Below, piece by piece: positions 14,253 to 21,450 of a stretch of 21,450 bases of DNA; positions within the stretch are counted from its first letter, which is position 1; each line of letters begins with the position of its first letter. The stretch comes from an uncultured Phenylobacterium sp. (GTDB lineage Bacteria; Pseudomonadota; Alphaproteobacteria; Caulobacterales; Caulobacteraceae). The stretch covers positions 1 through 21,450 of the forward strand of contig CAMFIW010000006.1 in NCBI GenBank assembly GCA_945952355.1, given 5' to 3'. Under the pieces are notes generated by a model. It had not been told where the DNA came from. It saw only the letters and a program-made list of their open reading frames with translations, and made no database searches. A program made the translations under genes and the position numbers.

Positions 14253-15194
14253 CCCCAACACCCGCGCCGCATTCCCGCCCATCCACTTGGCGCGGACGGC
14301 GTCGGTGAGGGGGAGTTCGTCGGTTTCCTTCACGAGCTGGGCCAGCGGGATCATGCTGGTGCCCCAGCCGGAGCCGAAGATGACGCGGTCCTGGAGGACG
14401 CGGGTTCCGTAGTAGAGGAGGGCGTCGTAGCCGGCGCCGGGGGCCAGGATCTGTTTCACCCGGCGGCAGGCGATGTCGACGAACAGGTTGGGGTGGCGCA
14501 TGGCCACGGCCATCATGTCGGGGATCCAGGGCCAGCCGCCGAGGCCGGCGACGATCTTCAGGTCCGGGAAGCGGATGGCGAGTTCGTCCAGGTGCTTGGG
14601 ATGGGCGAAGTCGTAGGCGCGGTCTGAGAGCAGGTGGACGCCGACGGTGATGCGGGCCGGGATGCCGAGCTCGACGCACTTGGCCAGGAAGGGCCAGTAG
14701 ACCGGGTCGTTGATGTAGCGCGCCTCGCGATAGGAGGAGATCTCGAAGCCGCGGCAGCCGAGCTCGCGCACGCCGCGCTCCAGCTTGGCGACGCCGGCCT
14801 CGCCCTCGTCGCCCCAGATGCGGAACCAGGGGATCAGCCGGTCGGGATATTTGGCGGCGAGCTTGGCGACGTCCTCGTTGGAGGCGCGGCGGCCGGCGTT
14901 GCCAATGCAGGCGTGGGCGACGCCGGCGGTGTCCAGCATGGCGACGATGTCGGCGTCGGACATGGCGCGGGCCATGTCGACCTCGCAGAGCTTGAGGGCC
15001 AGGCCCGTCAGGCCGATGGTCTTCTTGGCCTCGTTGAACTCGGCGAGGCTGAGGCCGATCTGGGCGGCCCAGCCGGGCGCCATGAGCTGGGCGTAGCCTT
15101 CCTTGTCGAAGCCCCGGCCCTCATGGATCAGGCGGATGGTGTCCTCGACGGCCTCCTTGGTGGGGGTGTCGCACTCGAAATCGATGATGGTCAA
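14244..15194 (-). CDS. Amidohydrolase-2-fold protein with apparent loss of metal ligands
   Basis: A 316-aa TIM-barrel protein of the amidohydrolase 2 (ACMSD-like) family: beta strands separated by long helices, CRGFEISSYR, RITVGVH, IVAGLGGWPWIPDMM, NLFVDIA and the terminal GGNAARVLGL typical of the family. Where active members have DxHxH this has DFECD (5-9); the strand-6 His is replaced in AGLGGW (216-221); the strand-8 Asp is replaced in FGSGWG (273-278). It therefore probably binds no catalytic metal. The start is TTG at 15194-15192, preceded by GAGG 6 nt upstream, inside a hairpin arm. In context it may be a scaffold, a binding protein or a metal-independent lyase. The family is sure; the loss of function is inference. 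Confidence 0.85.
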   Translation of the reverse strand: MTIIDFECDTPTKEAVEDTIRLIHEGRGFDKEGYAQLMAPGWAAQIGLSLAEFNEAKKTIGLTGLALKLCEVDMARAMSDADIVAMLDTAGVAHACIGNAGRRASNEDVAKLAAKYPDRLIPWFRIWGDEGEAGVAKLERGVRELGCRGFEISSYREARYINDPVYWPFLAKCVELGIPARITVGVHLLSDRAYDFAHPKHLDELAIRFPDLKIVAGLGGWPWIPDMMAVAMRHPNLFVDIACRRVKQILAPGAGYDALLYYGTRVLQDRVIFGSGWGTSMIPLAQLVKETDELPLTDAVRAKWMGGNAARVLGLG

Positions 15195-15197
15195 AAT

Positions 15198-15248
15198 GGG
15201 CCTCGCGAAGCGCTGAAAGCGCCAGCGTAGCGCGGATTCGCGAGGCCC
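15198..15248 (-). promoter_or_regulatory. 12-bp perfect hairpin spanning the ribosome site of the amidohydrolase-like gene
   Basis: On the minus strand GGGCCTCGCGAA and TTCGCGAGGCCC (15248-15237 and 15209-15198) form a perfect 12-bp stem around a 27-nt loop with a smaller internal GCGCT/AGCGC pair. It begins 7 nt after the stop of the DUF899 gene and its 3' arm contains the GAGG of the TTG start at 15194, followed by ATTTT. It can thus act both as a terminator-like end for the DUF899 message and as a lid on the next ribosome site. Confidence 0.6.
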
Positions 15249-15255
15249 GGGCGTC

Positions 15256-15960
15256 TCAGTAGTTGAGGCTGGGGTACCAGTCCTTGCCGCGGCCTTCCGG
15301 GGTCATGTCGAGGAAGGTCCAGAGCGGCGAGGGGTCCGGGGCGCCGCGGGGGTCCTGGCCGGGATCGGCGGTCTGGCCGCTCATCTCGCCGGTCCAGAAG
15401 TGGCGGATGGTCCCGTCGCGCTTGGTGAAGACGTTGATCGAGGGGATCTCGTCGCCGGTCGGCAGCACGCCGTGATAGTCGCGCGAATAGTCGTCGTTCA
15501 GGTCGGTGTAGAGCCTGAGGCCGTGCCAGCCGCGCTCGCGCTTCCAGCCGATCAGCTTCTCGATGGAGGAGCGGGCGACGACGGCCAGGGCGACCTTTTG
15601 GTCGAGGTCCTTGGCCACCGCGTCGAGCGGACCGAGCAGGTTGGTGCACATCGGGCAGGGACGCTCGCGGTGCGGCCCGAACATGTAGCTGTAGACGATC
15701 AGGGTCTGCTTATCGCCGAACAGGTCGGCGAGGCCGAGCTCGCGGCCATCCTCGGCCTGAAAGCGGTAGTCGCCCTCGACCTCGCCGCCGGCGGGGAGCA
15801 AGCGGCGCTGGGCGGCGACCTCCTCGATCTTGCGGCGCAGTTCGATCTCGGATTGCAACAGCGCGGTGCGGGCCGCGCGGTACTCGGCGCTCTCGTTCTT
15901 GACGCGGACCGGGTTCTCGTGGGCGAGGCGGGCGGCGGGAATGAGGTTGGTGGCGTCCAT
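15256..15960 (-). CDS. DUF899 thioredoxin-like protein
   Basis: A 234-aa cytoplasmic protein. The ATG at 15960 is selected because AAAGGAAGG lies 9 nt upstream; an upstream start at 15984 has no such site. A long helical N-terminus (RTALLQSEIELRRKIEEVAA) leads to the core YRFQAEDGRELGLADLFGDK, LIVYSYMFGPHRERPCPMCT with a CPMC pair, and SINVFTKRDGTIRHFWTGEM. This is the layout of DUF899, a thioredoxin-fold family. The CPMC pair could be redox active, although many family members vary here. No signal peptide. It lies upstream of the amidohydrolase-like gene on the same strand, separated by a hairpin. No substrate is known. Confidence 0.92.
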   Translation of the reverse strand: MDATNLIPAARLAHENPVRVKNESAEYRAARTALLQSEIELRRKIEEVAAQRRLLPAGGEVEGDYRFQAEDGRELGLADLFGDKQTLIVYSYMFGPHRERPCPMCTNLLGPLDAVAKDLDQKVALAVVARSSIEKLIGWKRERGWHGLRLYTDLNDDYSRDYHGVLPTGDEIPSINVFTKRDGTIRHFWTGEMSGQTADPGQDPRGAPDPSPLWTFLDMTPEGRGKDWYPSLNY

Positions 15961-16076
15961 TGGCGATGTCCTTCCTTTGGCCAATCTAGCCTAAGGTCGA
16001 AGGACACCGCCGTGGATCGACATTTGTGCGCGGCGATGTCGAAAAACTTTTCGGCGCCGGGACGAGCGGAAGGGGC

Positions 16077-17222
16077 CTACAGCCCCTTGTTCGGGTTGAT
16101 CAGGTACTTCTCGCCGGTCGCGCGCTTGTTGTAGGCGGCCATGACCTTGGGATCGAGGACCTCGGCGAGCGAAATCTCGGCGGTGTAGTGACTGGCGAAC
16201 GTGGTCTTGAGTTCGTCGGCGACGCGCTGGCGCAGGCGCTGGGCCTCGGCCGGGCCGATCTTCACCAGGAAGGGCGTCAAGAGCCAGCCGCCCAGGCCCC
16301 AGGAGAGCCCGAAATTGCGGGCGAGCTCGGTCGGGCGCGTGTCGAGGCCGCCATAGATGTAGACCTGCTTATAGGTCGAGGAGCCATAGCGGCTGTACTC
16401 GGTGGCCTTGCGGTTGGCCGCCGTCTCGATGGCGCCCAGGATCTGGCCGGCCAGCTTGCCGCCGCCGATGGCGTCGAAGGCGAGCGTCGCGCCGGTTTCG
16501 GCGATGGCGTCGGTCAGCTTCTCGACGAAGTCCGGCTCGGAAGAGTCGACCACGTATCTCGCGCCGATGTCGGTGAGGATCTTGGCCTGCTCGGGGCTCC
16601 GCACGACGTTCACCAGTCCCACGCCGTCCTTGATGCAGATCTTGTTGAGCATCTGGCCGAGGTTGGAGGCCGCGGCGGTGTGGATCAGAGCGGTATGGCC
16701 CTCGCGGCGCATGGTCTCGACCATGCCGAGCGCGGTCAGCGGGTTGACGAAGCACGAGGCGCCGTCGGCGGCCGTGGCGCCCTCCGGCAGGACCAGGGCG
16801 TCGGCGGCCTTCACCGCGCGGTACTGGGCGTACATGGCGCCGCCGAGGATGGCGACCGTCTTGCCGACCAGGGCCTGGGCCGCGGGCGAGGCTCCGGCGG
16901 CGACCACGACGCCCGCCCCCTCGTTGCCGACCGGCATGGACTGGTCGAGGCGCGGCTTCAGCGCCTTCAGGAACTGCGGGGCGACCGGGGCGGTGACCCT
17001 GGCGGCCGAGCCGGCGCCGGTGGCTTTCACCTGCGACAGGTCGGCCGGGCCGATCAGAAGGCCGAGGTCGGAGGGGTTGATCGGCGTGCCCTCGATGCGG
17101 ACGAGGATCTCGTCTTCCGCCGGCTGCGGCGTCGGCACCTGGGCCAGGCTCAGTTCCAGTTCGCCGCTGGCCTTCACCAGCGAACGCAGTTGCAGGCTCA
17201 AGGTCTCGATGGCCACGGACAT
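16077..17222 (-). CDS. Medium-chain dehydrogenase/reductase, quinone oxidoreductase/ETR-like
   Basis: A 381-aa MDR-superfamily enzyme. The N-terminal GroES-like half has ILVRIEGTPINPSDLGLLIG and PVGNEGAGVV; the C-terminal Rossmann half has TALIHTAAASNLGQML, where the first Gly-rich loop reads AASNLG, then a beta strand ending VVR (210-212) for NAD(P) binding and TLAFDAIGGGKL. There are no structural-zinc cysteines, so it is a zinc-independent reductase acting on enones, quinones or enoyl-CoA. The insertion between residues 60 and 90 makes it longer than typical quinone reductases (about 325 aa). GGGGAGGA abuts the ATG at 17222; the in-frame GTG at 17216 has better spacing (6 nt) and may be the true start. 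Next to the DUF899 gene, 116 bp apart. Confidence 0.92.
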   Translation of the reverse strand: MSVAIETLSLQLRSLVKASGELELSLAQVPTPQPAEDEILVRIEGTPINPSDLGLLIGPADLSQVKATGAGSAARVTAPVAPQFLKALKPRLDQSMPVGNEGAGVVVAAGASPAAQALVGKTVAILGGAMYAQYRAVKAADALVLPEGATAADGASCFVNPLTALGMVETMRREGHTALIHTAAASNLGQMLNKICIKDGVGLVNVVRSPEQAKILTDIGARYVVDSSEPDFVEKLTDAIAETGATLAFDAIGGGKLAGQILGAIETAANRKATEYSRYGSSTYKQVYIYGGLDTRPTELARNFGLSWGLGGWLLTPFLVKIGPAEAQRLRQRVADELKTTFASHYTAEISLAEVLDPKVMAAYNKRATGEKYLINPNKGL

Positions 17223-17306
17223 TCCTCCCCACGGGCTGTTGGTTCCGCAAAGGCAGTTATGCGCTCCGGGCGTCCGCCACAATGGCGGTCACGGTTTGAA
17301 TTTGAA

Positions 17307-18491
17307 TCAGAGCACGCGCAGCCAGAAGCCGGCGCCGTAGGGCTCCAGCCCGGCCAGCCGGCCGGCGAACAGGCGGCCCAAGGCGTGGGCGCGAAGCTGC
17401 GGGTCGCGACCGACGAACCAGGCGGGGAACAGGATCTCGAAGCGCGATGCGCCGAACAGCAGGGCCGTGGCAAGCAGGTATTGCTCGTTCCAGAGCCTGT
17501 GAACGTGGCCGGAAATGTAGTCGTCGGGCAGGTAGATGTCGTGGATGTGGACGACCACGCCGGGCTTCAGGCGGGGCAGGATGTCGAGGAAAAAGACGGT
17601 GACGTCGGAACCCTGGAAACTTCGATGGGAGCTATCGAGAAAGAAGATGTCCCCGGCTTCGAGCCCGTCGAACTGGGCGGGGTCGCATCGTTCCAGAGGG
17701 CTGCGGATGACGGCGTCGCAAAGCCTGTCGATCTGGTTGCGCGGCTCTGGGTCTATGGAGGTGAGCTTGGTGCGCAAGCCGTAGAGTCTCACCGCGCGGC
17801 GGGCGAACTTGGTGGAGACGCCGGAGCCGATTTCGACGAACCGGGCGGGATTCAGATCGCGTAGGAAGCCCGTGAGCACGAGCCCGTCCAGGGGCGGATA
17901 CCAGGCGTTGAGCCAGAAGGGGGCGTCGGCCTCGTAGTCGCCGCCAAGTGCGATGTCGCCGACCTCGAGCTCGGCCAAGGCGTCCAGCCGTTCGGCGTAA
18001 CGGGCGCGGCCGGTCTCGATCAGGGCGACGAGGCCCGGATGGGCGGGACGGCCGGCTCCATAGCGGATCTCGGCGCGGTACGGGTAATCGACGATGGTGA
18101 AGTCGTGATGGCCGCGATCGGTGGAAAAGACCTGTGCGGCGAGCGGTGGCGCGTTCCCCCGCCTGGCCTGGACGGCGACGGCGCGATCATAGGCGGCCTG
18201 CGCATCCGCCGCGCGGCCGGCGTCGCGCAGGGCGACGGCGAGGTCGGACCAGGCGCGAGGTTCGGAGGCCGCGGCCTGGGCGCCGGCGGTCAGGGCGGCG
18301 ATCGCTTGGTCCGAGCGGCCGAGCTTGGCCAGGGCGATGCCCCGCAGCCGCAAGGCGATCGGCTGAGTCGGATCGGAGGCAAGAACCTCGGCGGTGCGCA
18401 CCTCGACATGGTTCAGCAGGTTTTCCTGCAGCCAGGCGAAGGCTTCGCGCAGTTTGGCCTCGTGCGGCCCGGCGAAGGGATCGGCGCTCAT
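17307..18491 (-). CDS. TPR repeat-class I SAM-dependent methyltransferase fusion
   Basis: A 394-aa protein. Residues 25-125 contain TPR-like repeats ([20 protein letters not shown], then [20 protein letters not shown]). From about 215 a class I methyltransferase of the Methyltransf_24 type follows: motif [15 protein letters not shown], motif [11 protein letters not shown] with the acidic residue for SAM ribose, and [10 protein letters not shown] near motif III-IV, with [10 protein letters not shown]. Such enzymes often methylate sugars or small molecules in glycan synthesis. The TPR part could hold a protein partner. It is divergent from the MpaB-like gene (92 bp between starts). Methyl acceptor unknown. 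Confidence 0.9.
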   Translation of the reverse strand: MSADPFAGPHEAKLREAFAWLQENLLNHVEVRTAEVLASDPTQPIALRLRGIALAKLGRSDQAIAALTAGAQAAASEPRAWSDLAVALRDAGRAADAQAAYDRAVAVQARRGNAPPLAAQVFSTDRGHHDFTIVDYPYRAEIRYGAGRPAHPGLVALIETGRARYAERLDALAELEVGDIALGGDYEADAPFWLNAWYPPLDGLVLTGFLRDLNPARFVEIGSGVSTKFARRAVRLYGLRTKLTSIDPEPRNQIDRLCDAVIRSPLERCDPAQFDGLEAGDIFFLDSSHRSFQGSDVTVFFLDILPRLKPGVVVHIHDIYLPDDYISGHVHRLWNEQYLLATALLFGASRFEILFPAWFVGRDPQLRAHALGRLFAGRLAGLEPYGAGFWLRVL

Positions 18492-18583
18492 CGCGCGGCA
18501 CGATAGCCGTCCGGCGCGGGACGGCCAGCCCTATCGCTTTCGATGGGTTGCGGGGCTGTATGCGAGGGATCAGGCTTCAGGCC

Positions 18584-19465
18584 ATGAGCACGCTCGACCC
18601 CTATGTCGCCCTGCGGACGCCAACCGCCGCGGATGCGCGGCCGGCGGGCGGGGTCGACTACCTGAACCCGCCGGGCGATCCGGGCTTCTTCGGGCCGGAC
18701 AGCCTGGCCTGGCGCATCCACGCCAATCCCATCGCGCTTGCCATCGGCGGCGTGGCGGCGGTGATCCTCGAACTGGCCGAGCCCCGGGTTCGGACCGGGG
18801 TCTGGGAACACTCGATCTTCCGCACCGACCCGCTGACGCGGATGCGGCGGACCGGCGAGGCGACCCTGATCACCACCTACGGCCCGACCAAGGCGGCCCA
18901 GGCGCGGGTGGACATGGTGGGGCGGATGCACGCGCGGGTCGGAGGCGTGACGCCGGAGGGCCAAGCCTATCAGGCGGTCGAGCCGGAGCTGATGACCTGG
19001 GTGCATGTGACGGCGAGCTGGGGGTTCCTCAACGCCTATCACCGGCACGTCGCGCCCTTGAGCCAAGCCGATCAGGATCGCTATTACGCCGAGGGCGCGA
19101 GGCTGGGCCGCGCGTTCGGCGCGCCAGAGCCGCCAGGCTCGGTGGCGGAGGTCGATGCCTGGTTCGCCCGGATGGCCGGTAAGCTGGTCGCCCATCCGAT
19201 CATCGACGAATTCCTCGGTATCGTTTCGACCACCTCGCCCTTCGGCCTCGCCGGCCGGGCGCTCCAGCCGCTGGTGGTGGAGGCGGCGATCGGGCTCGTG
19301 CCGGCCGACCTGGCGCGACGGCTCAGCCTACGGACAAAGCCATCGCGGCGAACCGTGGCGGGCCCTGTGCTGGGGGTGCTCGCCCAGGCGGCGCGGCGTG
19401 CGCCGGGCGAGATCCCTCGCCAAGCCTTCGCGCGGATGGGACGGGCGGTTCCGAAAGTCCTCTGA
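18584..19465 (+). CDS. MpaB/DUF2236-type oxygenase
   Basis: A 293-aa all-helical protein of the DUF2236 family (rubber oxygenase Lcp/MpaB-like heme enzymes). Hallmarks: [20 protein letters not shown], a hydrophobic stretch, the GRMHARVGG segment with a conserved His and Arg, then [19 protein letters not shown] with several histidines for heme binding. Family members oxidise hydrophobic substrates such as polyisoprene or terpenoid side chains with a b-type heme; the substrate here is unknown. The start chosen is ATG 18584; an in-frame ATG at 18560 would add 8 residues. No signal peptide is obvious. The ParA-type gene follows after 80 bp. Confidence 0.9.
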   Translation: MSTLDPYVALRTPTAADARPAGGVDYLNPPGDPGFFGPDSLAWRIHANPIALAIGGVAAVILELAEPRVRTGVWEHSIFRTDPLTRMRRTGEATLITTYGPTKAAQARVDMVGRMHARVGGVTPEGQAYQAVEPELMTWVHVTASWGFLNAYHRHVAPLSQADQDRYYAEGARLGRAFGAPEPPGSVAEVDAWFARMAGKLVAHPIIDEFLGIVSTTSPFGLAGRALQPLVVEAAIGLVPADLARRLSLRTKPSRRTVAGPVLGVLAQAARRAPGEIPRQAFARMGRAVPKVL

Positions 19466-19545
19466 GGACAGGACGCGAAAGCGCCGCCCTGCGGCCTCGA
19501 CAAGGCCCGGTTGCGGCTGGTTAGGTCGCACCGAAGGAATCGCCC

Positions 19546-20232
19546 TTGCCGAACATCGCATTCGTCAGTCCGAAGGGAGGCGCGGGCAAGACCACCGCCG
19601 CGCTGTTGCTGGCGCTCGGCCTGAACGCGCGCGGCGGGCGGGTGGCGATGATCGATTCCGACCCGAACAAGCCGTTGGTGCACTGGGCGAACCTGCCGGG
19701 CCGGCCGCCCAGGGTGACGGTGCATCCGGCGCCGACCGCCGAGGACATCCGCGACGCGCTGCGCGAGGCCCAGAGGCTCGATCCCGACTGGATCATCCTC
19801 GACACCGAGGGTTCGGTGCGGGGCGCAATGGCCTTCACGGCCCTGCGGCTCGACCTCGTGCTGACCCCGCTGGCGGCCTCGCAGCTCGAGGCCCTGCAAG
19901 CGATCAAGGCGGCAGAGATGGTGCGTCAGTTCGGCAAGCGGGCGGGGCGCACGACGCTGCACCGATGCCTGCTGACCCGAGTGCCGGCCGCCGTCCGGCC
20001 GAAGGCGCTGCGCCTGGTGGTGGATGAGCTGCGGGCGAGCGAGATCCAACTCCTGGACACGCCGCTGATCGAGAAGGAGGCCTTCCGCCAGCTCTTCATG
20101 GTAGGCGGAGGCCTGGAGGGGTTGGCGGAGGTCGGACAGTCCGGCCTGGCGGCCGCCCAGGCCAATGCCGCAGCCTATGTGGCCGCGGTGCTGGCCCTGC
20201 TGGATCAGGCCAAGACCTCGGAGGCCCCATGA
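19546..20232 (+). CDS. Orphan ParA/MinD-type ATPase
   Basis: A 228-aa deviant Walker ATPase starting with TTG, with GAAGGA 7 nt upstream. The deviant P-loop is KGGAGKTT (10-17, signature K10 and K15), the switch I region IDSDPNKP (D37, D39), and Walker B WIILDTEGS (D86). The protein is short like VirC1/ParA orphans and has no N-terminal DNA-binding domain. No ParB or parS site is seen, so it is not a chromosome-partition system; such orphan ATPases position cell-pole machinery, pili or other cargo. The stop overlaps the PIG-L gene start (ATGA at 20229-20232), indicating translational coupling. Family certain; cargo unknown. Confidence 0.93.
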   Translation: MPNIAFVSPKGGAGKTTAALLLALGLNARGGRVAMIDSDPNKPLVHWANLPGRPPRVTVHPAPTAEDIRDALREAQRLDPDWIILDTEGSVRGAMAFTALRLDLVLTPLAASQLEALQAIKAAEMVRQFGKRAGRTTLHRCLLTRVPAAVRPKALRLVVDELRASEIQLLDTPLIEKEAFRQLFMVGGGLEGLAEVGQSGLAAAQANAAAYVAAVLALLDQAKTSEAP

Positions 20233-20993
20233 GCACGATCCTCGCCCTGCACGCCCATCCGGACGACATCGAGATCCTGGCGGGCGGGACGCTCGCGCGG
20301 CTGGCCGCAGCGGGTCACACGGTGAAGATCGTCACCGCCACGGCCGGGGAGGGCGGTTCCTCGACCACCGGGCCGGCCGAGACGGCGAAGATCCGCCAGT
20401 CGGAAGCGGCGGCCTCGGCGGCGCTGATCGCGGCGGAGTATCGCTGCGCCGGCCTGCCGGACCTCGGCGTGTTCAACGACGATGCGGGCCGGCGCGCGGT
20501 AACCGAGATGGTGCGCTGGGCGGCGCCGGACATCGTGCTGACGGCTTCGCCCGCCGACTACCATCCCGACCACGAGGCGGTGAGCATCCTGGCGCGCGAC
20601 GCCTGCTTCGCGGCCTCGGTGGGGAACTATGCGACTGGGCCGGCCGCGCCGATGACCACCATTCCGCATCTCTACTTCATGGACCCGATCGGCGGGCGCG
20701 ACCGCGAAGGGGTTCCGGTGGTCCCGCATTTCGGAGTGGCGGTGGCCGAGGTGTTCGAAACCAAGCGGGCCATGCTGGCCAGCCATGTCAGCCAGGAGAG
20801 CTGGGTCGCCCGCCAGCACGGCGAAAGCGACCACATCGCTTCGATGGCGCGCTGGAGCCGGCGGCGCGGGCGCGACTTCGGCGTCGAGATGGCCGAAGGT
20901 TTCCGCCAGTATCGCCACCACCCCTATCCGACCACCCCGCTGCTGCAGGACCTGCTGGGCGCGGCGCTGCTGGAGCCCCTGGCGGCGGGTTGA
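20229..20993 (+). CDS. PIG-L/LmbE family zinc-dependent deacetylase
   Basis: A 254-aa protein with the LmbE signature: AHPDD at 9-13 (zinc ligands H and D, catalytic D), and YHPDHEA at 111-117 with the third zinc ligand. The helix-rich C-terminus (FETKRAMLASHVSQESWVAR) is typical. Members deacetylate N-acetyl sugars: GlcNAc-inositol in mycothiol synthesis, GlcNAc-malate in bacillithiol synthesis, and other GlcNAc conjugates or antibiotics. Since Alphaproteobacteria do not make mycothiol, the substrate is probably a glycan or metabolite. The ATG overlaps the ParA-type stop, so the two are made together. No signal peptide: cytoplasmic. Enzyme class certain, substrate open. Confidence 0.94.
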   Translation: MSTILALHAHPDDIEILAGGTLARLAAAGHTVKIVTATAGEGGSSTTGPAETAKIRQSEAAASAALIAAEYRCAGLPDLGVFNDDAGRRAVTEMVRWAAPDIVLTASPADYHPDHEAVSILARDACFAASVGNYATGPAAPMTTIPHLYFMDPIGGRDREGVPVVPHFGVAVAEVFETKRAMLASHVSQESWVARQHGESDHIASMARWSRRRGRDFGVEMAEGFRQYRHHPYPTTPLLQDLLGAALLEPLAAG

Positions 20994-21022
20994 CCGGCCT
21001 CAAGCCCGGCGATGACGGCGAC

Positions 21023-21450
21023 CTATTTCGAGATGTGCAGGGCCTGCAGCGAGGCGGCGATGGTCTCGAAGGCGGCGATCAGGTCCGAGGTGCTGGCGGC
21101 GTCGAAGAAGTGGTTGGCGTCGGTGGCGCACTGACGGACCAGGTCGCGGGCCACGGTGTCCGAGCCGATGTCGAAGGCCACGGCGTAGACCTCGATCTTC
21201 TGGGCCTTGATGTTGTCGCACAGCTCCTTGGTCCAGGTATCGGTCTGCACCGCGCGGGCGCCGGTGGCCGGGCTGACGTCATGCGCGCCGGTGGCCGTGT
21301 TCATCAGCTTGGTGTTGGCGCCGTCGGTCATGAGCAGGAGCACCTTGCGGGGCTTCTGGTTGGGTCCCTTGGTGTCGTAGGCGGCCGCGTCGGTGATCGG
21401 TTGCTGCGGCGAGAGCATGTTGAAGCCCCAGGCGAGGCCGGCGGGGATGT
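21023..21450 (-). CDS. TadG-like/von Willebrand factor A protein, C-terminal part (truncated by window)
   Basis: The minus-strand frame runs off the right end; about 142 C-terminal residues are visible. The frame starts with IPAGLAWGFNMLSP, then PRKVLLLMTDGANTK, EIYA-type strand (KIEVYAVAFDIGSD) and ANHFFDAASTSDLIAAFETI, the end of a VWA domain as in TadG/TadE-like pilus proteins and other secreted VWA proteins. The MTDG fits the metal-site aspartate of a MIDAS fold; the DxSxS part lies outside the window. The neighbour beyond the window may be a Flp/Tad pilus cluster. The gene is divergently placed to the PIG-L gene end (convergent, 29 bp). Confidence 0.85.
   Translation of the reverse strand, partial: IPAGLAWGFNMLSPQQPITDAAAYDTKGPNQKPRKVLLLMTDGANTKLMNTATGAHDVSPATGARAVQTDTWTKELCDNIKAQKIEVYAVAFDIGSDTVARDLVRQCATDANHFFDAASTSDLIAAFETIAASLQALHISK

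Noticed and set aside
16026..17864. 612-codon open frame on the plus strand
   Set aside because: It runs antisense across the MDR and TPR-methyltransferase genes, which have full domain motifs; the frame is a by-product of GC-rich codons and has no recognisable domain.
19546..20232. Plasmid or chromosome partition locus
   Set aside because: No ParB gene, no parS-like palindromes and no replication gene nearby.
1..21450. CRISPR arrays, tRNA/rRNA genes, prophage or complete insertion sequences
   Set aside because: No spaced direct repeats, tRNA-like cloverleaf, rRNA-like sequence or transposase/integrase motif was found on either strand by eye.

Overview
This is a GC-rich (about 70 %) chromosomal window with tightly packed genes on both strands, many ATGA start/stop overlaps and strongly GC3-biased codons. 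The gene families point to an alphaproteobacterium, most likely Caulobacteraceae (Caulobacter or Phenylobacterium type): a small secreted protein resembling the Caulobacter CC_3452 family, a membrane LuxR plus DUF4199 pair, a MpaB-like DUF2236 oxygenase, a DUF35 plus thiolase pair, and a TadG-like pilus protein at the edge. This placement is inference from gene content; no rRNA or tRNA is present to confirm it.

Layout. 2-1168: 3' part of a degenerate-GGDEF/EAL protein. 1184-5149: a lipid or xenobiotic metabolism locus. A CrtC/DUF7065-like protein is transcribed leftward, and a rightward operon encodes a cytochrome P450, an APH-family small-molecule kinase and a small coiled-coil protein, with a 15-nt dyad in the divergent promoter region. 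5146-6610: two overlapping leftward alpha/beta-barrel genes (NIPSNAP, ABM monooxygenase) divergent from an ArsR-type regulator, with three copies of a CATGSTTCG element between them. 6607-8354: TPR-glycosyltransferase, a 150-bp palindromic intergenic repeat and a Nudix hydrolase. 8355-8820: a gene-poor stretch holding a likely 26-aa membrane microprotein and an 18-bp inverted repeat. 8821-9853: membrane-anchored LuxR and DUF4199 protein. 9945-11779: alpha/beta hydrolase, YCII protein and a secreted small protein with terminators.

11996-13556: DUF35 OB-fold/zinc-ribbon protein and an atypical thiolase, probably one complex, ending in a textbook terminator. 13653-14252: a HAD hydrolase gene broken by one in-frame TAG. 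14244-17222: leftward genes for an amidohydrolase-fold protein that has lost its metal ligands, a DUF899 thioredoxin-like protein and an MDR-family dehydrogenase. 17307-18491: TPR-methyltransferase. 18584-20993: MpaB-like oxygenase, an orphan ParA-type ATPase (TTG start) and a PIG-L deacetylase whose start overlaps the ParA stop. 21023-21450: C-terminal end of a VWA/TadG-like protein.

Together the P450, kinase, DUF35/thiolase, MDR, amidohydrolase-like and MpaB genes suggest catabolism of acyl-CoA, steroid, terpenoid or aromatic compounds. There is no CRISPR array, phage, complete transposon or obvious defence system. The most interesting leads are the broken HAD gene, the ligand-less amidohydrolase with a TTG start and a Shine-Dalgarno sequestered in a 12-bp hairpin, the membrane-tethered LuxR/DUF4199 pair, the orphan ParA/PIG-L pair, the ArsR operator cluster and the 26-aa microprotein.
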